A stretch of DNA of 64,000 nucleotides, taken from assembly GCA_017416805.1 (NCBI GenBank), contig JAFQBB010000039.1, forward strand, positions 1 through 64,000, written 5' to 3'. Positions 61,546-64,000 of the stretch are shown here, in pieces. Each line of letters starts with the position of its first letter. Positions within the stretch are counted from its first letter, which is position 1. The translations under genes and the position numbers were made by a program. Source of the stretch: Bacteroidaceae bacterium. GTDB taxonomy: Bacteria > Bacteroidota > Bacteroidia > Bacteroidales > Bacteroidaceae. Below the pieces are notes generated by a model that was not told where the DNA came from, did not search any database, and saw only the letters and a list, made by a program, of their open reading frames with translations.

Positions 61546-61682
61546 GGCCTTTTTGGGGTAGAGACTTTCAACTAAACGGTAAAAAAAACTAATATTTCGG
61601 AAAATCGAATGACGTTACAACCGAGTTTTCGAACTGACCCCTATATTTCTGTTTTAAAGAAAAGATTCGCTGAAAGTCACAC

Positions 61683-61712
61683 AAAAAAAGGGATTCATTA
61701 CGAATCCCTTTC
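61683..61712 (-). terminator. Terminator of the tRNA-Asp pair
   Basis: AAAGGGATTC (61687-61696) pairs with GAATCCCTT (61702-61710); the A7 run gives a T-run on the minus strand. Confidence 0.82.
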
Positions 61713-61717
61713 TTTTG

Positions 61718-61791
61718 CGGTGCGTACGGGACTCGAACCCGTGACCCCATGCGTGACAGGCATGTATTCTAACCAACTGAACTAACGCACC
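61718..61791 (-). tRNA. tRNA-Asp (anticodon GTC), second copy in the transcript
   Basis: Minus-strand GGTGCGT pairs with ACGCACC. The anticodon loop is CTGTCAC and the T-arm reads GGGTTCGAGTCCC. CCA is not encoded. It is identical to the copy at 61821-61894, 29 bp apart. Confidence 0.96.
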
Positions 61792-61820
61792 AATATGTAT
61801 TTGATGTATGAAAAAAGATG

Positions 61821-61894
61821 CGGTGCGTACGGGACTCGAACCCGTGACCCCATGCGTGACAGGCATGTATTCTAACCAACTGAACTAACGCACC
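61821..61894 (-). tRNA. tRNA-Asp (anticodon GTC), first copy in the transcript
   Basis: Same sequence as 61718-61791 across all 74 bases. It is nearer to the shared promoter at 61958-61988. Confidence 0.96.
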
Positions 61895-61957
61895 AGTATT
61901 TTACTTTTTTCTAAGAAATCGCCTTTCGGTGATTGCTATCTCCCTTGATTGCGGGTG

Positions 61958-61988
61958 CAAAGGTACTGCTTTTTTCGAAATTGGCAAA
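61958..61988 (-). promoter_or_regulatory. Promoter of the tRNA-Asp pair
   Basis: Minus-strand TTTG (61985-61988), 19 bp, TACCTTTG (61958-61965): ideal spacing and sequence. Confidence 0.8.
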
Positions 61989-62022
61989 CTTTTGCGAATG
62001 TTTTTTATAAATAATATGGAAT

Positions 62023-63162
62023 TTATTTTGTTTGGCTATGATTGTGGGCCTGTTTGGGGTGTGGTGTCCTTGTCCAAAAGTCAAGGTATTGGGATGCGAC
62101 CTTTATGTGATCATGGTGAGTTTCTATATATTGGCGGCTTTCTGTGGACAAACGTTCAATATGCTCGGGATGCATGGTTAATTGCTCCAATTGGCGATAA
62201 ACGTCTTCTTCGTTTGGTTGCACATTGATGATAGGGTGCAATTTTGTCTCGCCCAAGATTTCATAATTTTCCGGTTCGCCTCCTCCAACAAGGATGATTC
62301 CTTTACTCATGGCTAACAGACCGTTCATGGCAGGGGTGTAGGAATATAACTGGTCGAGAAGGGCGTCCGATGAGTTCATTAGGTGTTGGTATTCTTCGTA
62401 AGGTACGGATTCGGCTTTTACTATTTCGCACAGGGTGGGGTAGTCGTTCTGCAACCGCTCAAGAGCGCGGAGCATGATGTCGGTCCCTTTATATTTGCTG
62501 CGTGTGCGTTGTATCCCGATGAAAAAGCGGACAGGGCTTCCTTGTGTACGTGGTGCTCGTGGGGTTATGTTGCTGAGGTTTATAGGGAAAGGGATGAAGG
62601 TTGTTTTTTCAGGAAAGTGTTGTTGGTAGCAGGCGTGGTACTCGAACAGACCGGTGGGGATTCCGTCGCAATCTTTTGCTATATAACGGTTGAGCTGGCC
62701 TTTTTCACCGTGAATCCATTCGGCGATTTCTGCACGTGTATTTTCATCGTCCCGTAGTGTTTGGCCGAAGTTGAAATCCGAATATCGGAATGTCTGCGTA
62801 GTGGTGCAGGTGTGTACCCAATAATAATCCATGCCGTATCCGCCAAGGAATACTTTTCCGTTGTGGCGGCGCAGGTATCGGTAGATGGCGTAGAGACGTT
62901 CGGCCTTTAGTTCGAAGAAGCAGGGGTTTATGAGTTGTACGATGTCGTATCCTCGTAAGCGGGGTAGGGTGGCCAATACGTTGAGGAAGTATCGGATACC
63001 GCTCCATCGGCTTTGGGATTGACGTGCAAGGCGTATGTCGCATTGGTATCCTTTCCAGAAATCTCCATTGGAGACAACATATACTTCATGTCCGAGGGTG
63101 CGGAGGCCTTCGGCCAGTGTCCAATGTACATTACTGTATTCGCCTATCAGTAGTATTTTCAT
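62023..63162 (-). CDS. Glycosyltransferase, GT-B fold (GT4-like)
   Basis: The 379-aa protein starts MKILLIGEYSNVHWTLAEGL, typical of GT-B enzymes, with a C-terminal donor domain holding RTRSKYKGTDIMLRAL and the ALLDQLYSYTPAMNGLLAMSKG region, where GT4 proteins bind the nucleotide sugar. The usual ExxxxxxxE motif is seen as GEPENYEILGE-like sequence. It should add a sugar to a surface glycan. It lies 21 bp after another glycosyltransferase gene on the same strand. Confidence 0.85.
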   Translation of the reverse strand: MKILLIGEYSNVHWTLAEGLRTLGHEVYVVSNGDFWKGYQCDIRLARQSQSRWSGIRYFLNVLATLPRLRGYDIVQLINPCFFELKAERLYAIYRYLRRHNGKVFLGGYGMDYYWVHTCTTTQTFRYSDFNFGQTLRDDENTRAEIAEWIHGEKGQLNRYIAKDCDGIPTGLFEYHACYQQHFPEKTTFIPFPINLSNITPRAPRTQGSPVRFFIGIQRTRSKYKGTDIMLRALERLQNDYPTLCEIVKAESVPYEEYQHLMNSSDALLDQLYSYTPAMNGLLAMSKGIILVGGGEPENYEILGETKLHPIINVQPNEEDVYRQLEQLTMHPEHIERLSTESRQYIETHHDHIKVASQYLDFWTRTPHPKQAHNHSQTK

Positions 63163-63183
63163 AATTATTGATGGATTCCGGGA

Positions 63184-64000
63184 TTAGTGGATTCCGCGTT
63201 TCAAAAGTTCGTGCAGAAGGTTTCGTCCCAAAACTGTATTTGCCAGTATGGAAAAAATACGATGCTTGAATGTGAAGTTGGCTCCGTGTATGGGGAATAA
63301 TTTCAAACTTTTCAGTTTGGGGAGATATTCTTTCCATACGGGTTTCCATTTCTCTTGTATGACGATACGGCGTACAAAATCGATTGTCAAACCTTTGAGT
63401 TTCCGCTCTAATCCTTGGATGGGGCGGCGCATGGCCCGTTGTTGGCGGGTGTATTCATACAAATCGCTAATGGCTTTGAAGTGGTATCGGGTCAGTGCTT
63501 CTATCCGTTTTGGTGAATTGGATTGGGTGATGGAGCCCGGACGGTTGTAGTAGGCATATACGATGGTGTTCGTTTCGACAATACGCCGTGCGTTGTAGTG
63601 CAGGATGGCGGTAAACACCTCATCTTCTATGAAACCTTTTTCGGCAAACTGGAGGTTGATGCCTGTGCAAAGCGAGCGCTTGAAGATGTATATACAGGCC
63701 ATGCTTGGCACATGATGGGTACGCAGGTAGTTGTTTCCGCCCATAGGAGGGGTGAATACGATTTTGTCAGGTTGTGTGGCGGTCTCTTCCTGCATGGATG
63801 TACAAGGACGGTAAGCGAAACGAAGAATGTCGCATCCGCTTTTCGTGGCATGTGCCAAAACTGGTGGCAAAGTACCTCTATAAAGATAATCGTCCGAGTC
63901 AAGGAATAGGATATACTCTCCTTGGGCATGCATTATTCCCAGATTGCGTGCGGCGCCCAATCCGCGATGTGGTTGGCTTAACCATACGGTGCGCTTGTTC
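63184..64000 (-). CDS. Glycosyltransferase family 2, partial (N-terminus outside the window)
   Basis: The frame is open to the window edge; in-frame codons beyond 63960 read QPHRGLGAARNLGI, the conserved GT2 region ahead of the metal site LFLDSDDYLY. The apparent TTG start at 63960 is therefore internal. At least 270 residues are present: the GT-A core end, then a helical C-terminus (ERKLKGLTIDFVRRIVIQEK). It belongs to the same cluster as the GT-B gene, probably a capsule or LPS-type surface polysaccharide locus continuing to the right. Confidence 0.9.
   Translation of the reverse strand, partial: NKRTVWLSQPHRGLGAARNLGIMHAQGEYILFLDSDDYLYRGTLPPVLAHATKSGCDILRFAYRPCTSMQEETATQPDKIVFTPPMGGNNYLRTHHVPSMACIYIFKRSLCTGINLQFAEKGFIEDEVFTAILHYNARRIVETNTIVYAYYNRPGSITQSNSPKRIEALTRYHFKAISDLYEYTRQQRAMRRPIQGLERKLKGLTIDFVRRIVIQEKWKPVWKEYLPKLKSLKLFPIHGANFTFKHRIFSILANTVLGRNLLHELLKRGIH

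Larger units (their letters stand above)
60847..61682. other. Spacer of about 830 bp without a recognisable gene
   Basis: No convincing coding sequence. It holds the GCGGAAGTTTAGGAG repeat element (61025-61138) and an 11-bp perfect inverted repeat followed by T6 (61506-61545) that looks like an orphan terminator. Confidence 0.6.

Noticed and set aside
61654..61866. 70-codon frame on the minus strand
   Set aside because: It runs through both tRNA-Asp genes and repeats itself because the two tRNA copies are identical.
63184..63960. Complete glycosyltransferase gene starting at 63960
   Set aside because: Conserved GT2 residues continue in frame up to the window edge, so the gene is cut by the window.

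Overview
The window looks like chromosomal DNA of a gut Bacteroidales organism (Bacteroides/Phocaeicola type). Three things support this. Promoters repeatedly show the Bacteroidetes -7 element TAnnTTTG, several with TTTG/TTTTG about 19 bp upstream. Shine-Dalgarno sequences are mostly weak. The gene families (DUF4421, DUF5063, DUF5687, Porin_10-type porin, HU-like proteins with a low-complexity tail, lysS-gpsA-pgi) are typical of this order. Nearly all of it is housekeeping or core accessory genome. I see no prophage, no complete transposon, no CRISPR array and no SusC/SusD locus.

Layout. 1-143: 3' end of 5S rRNA and its terminator, so the window begins at the end of an rRNA operon. 0.9-9.7 kb: MATE pump, 2-oxoacid:ferredoxin oxidoreductase (alpha/gamma fusion plus beta), a Crp/Fnr regulator, LepA, a small winged-helix protein, a C_GCAxxG_C_C protein and a lipoprotein. 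9.8-15.8 kb: TSCPD protein, YebC, PheT, DnaB. 16-24 kb: Hsp20, tRNA-Thr, GH51 arabinofuranosidase, a GT2, a beta-helix lipoprotein, a large EF-hand membrane protein and a 56-aa membrane protein. 24-35.7 kb: malic enzyme MaeB, DUF4421 protein with a Gfo/Idh oxidoreductase, porin, CBM20-type 4-alpha-glucanotransferase, and a 43-aa membrane protein next to an MscS channel. 35.8-39.7 kb: rplU-rpmA and a receiver/PEP-synthase-like fusion. 39.8-41.5 kb: a compact odd module bounded by imperfect direct repeats, holding a possible Cys-rich microprotein, a FISUMP-type lipoprotein and a large hairpin. 41.8-50.7 kb: HU-like protein, lysS-gpsA-pgi, a patatin/beta-barrel protein, a HAD hydrolase and an unknown protein. 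50.7-58.2 kb: a 24-bp tandem repeat, a permease/ABC/NlpC-P60 operon, and the ftsK-lolA-trxB group. 58.3-64 kb: DUF5063, a 3'-5' exonuclease, an rRNA methyltransferase, two identical tRNA-Asp genes and the edge of a glycosyltransferase cluster.

The main non-coding theme is an unusually rich set of dispersed inverted-repeat families in the spacers, including spacers inside apparent operons. Several families recur two to six times in 64 kb. The candidates I find most worth following are the 39.8-41.5 kb module, the receiver-PEP-synthase fusion, the 24-bp tandem array of small hairpins, and the repeat families themselves. None of these is shown to be a new system by sequence alone.
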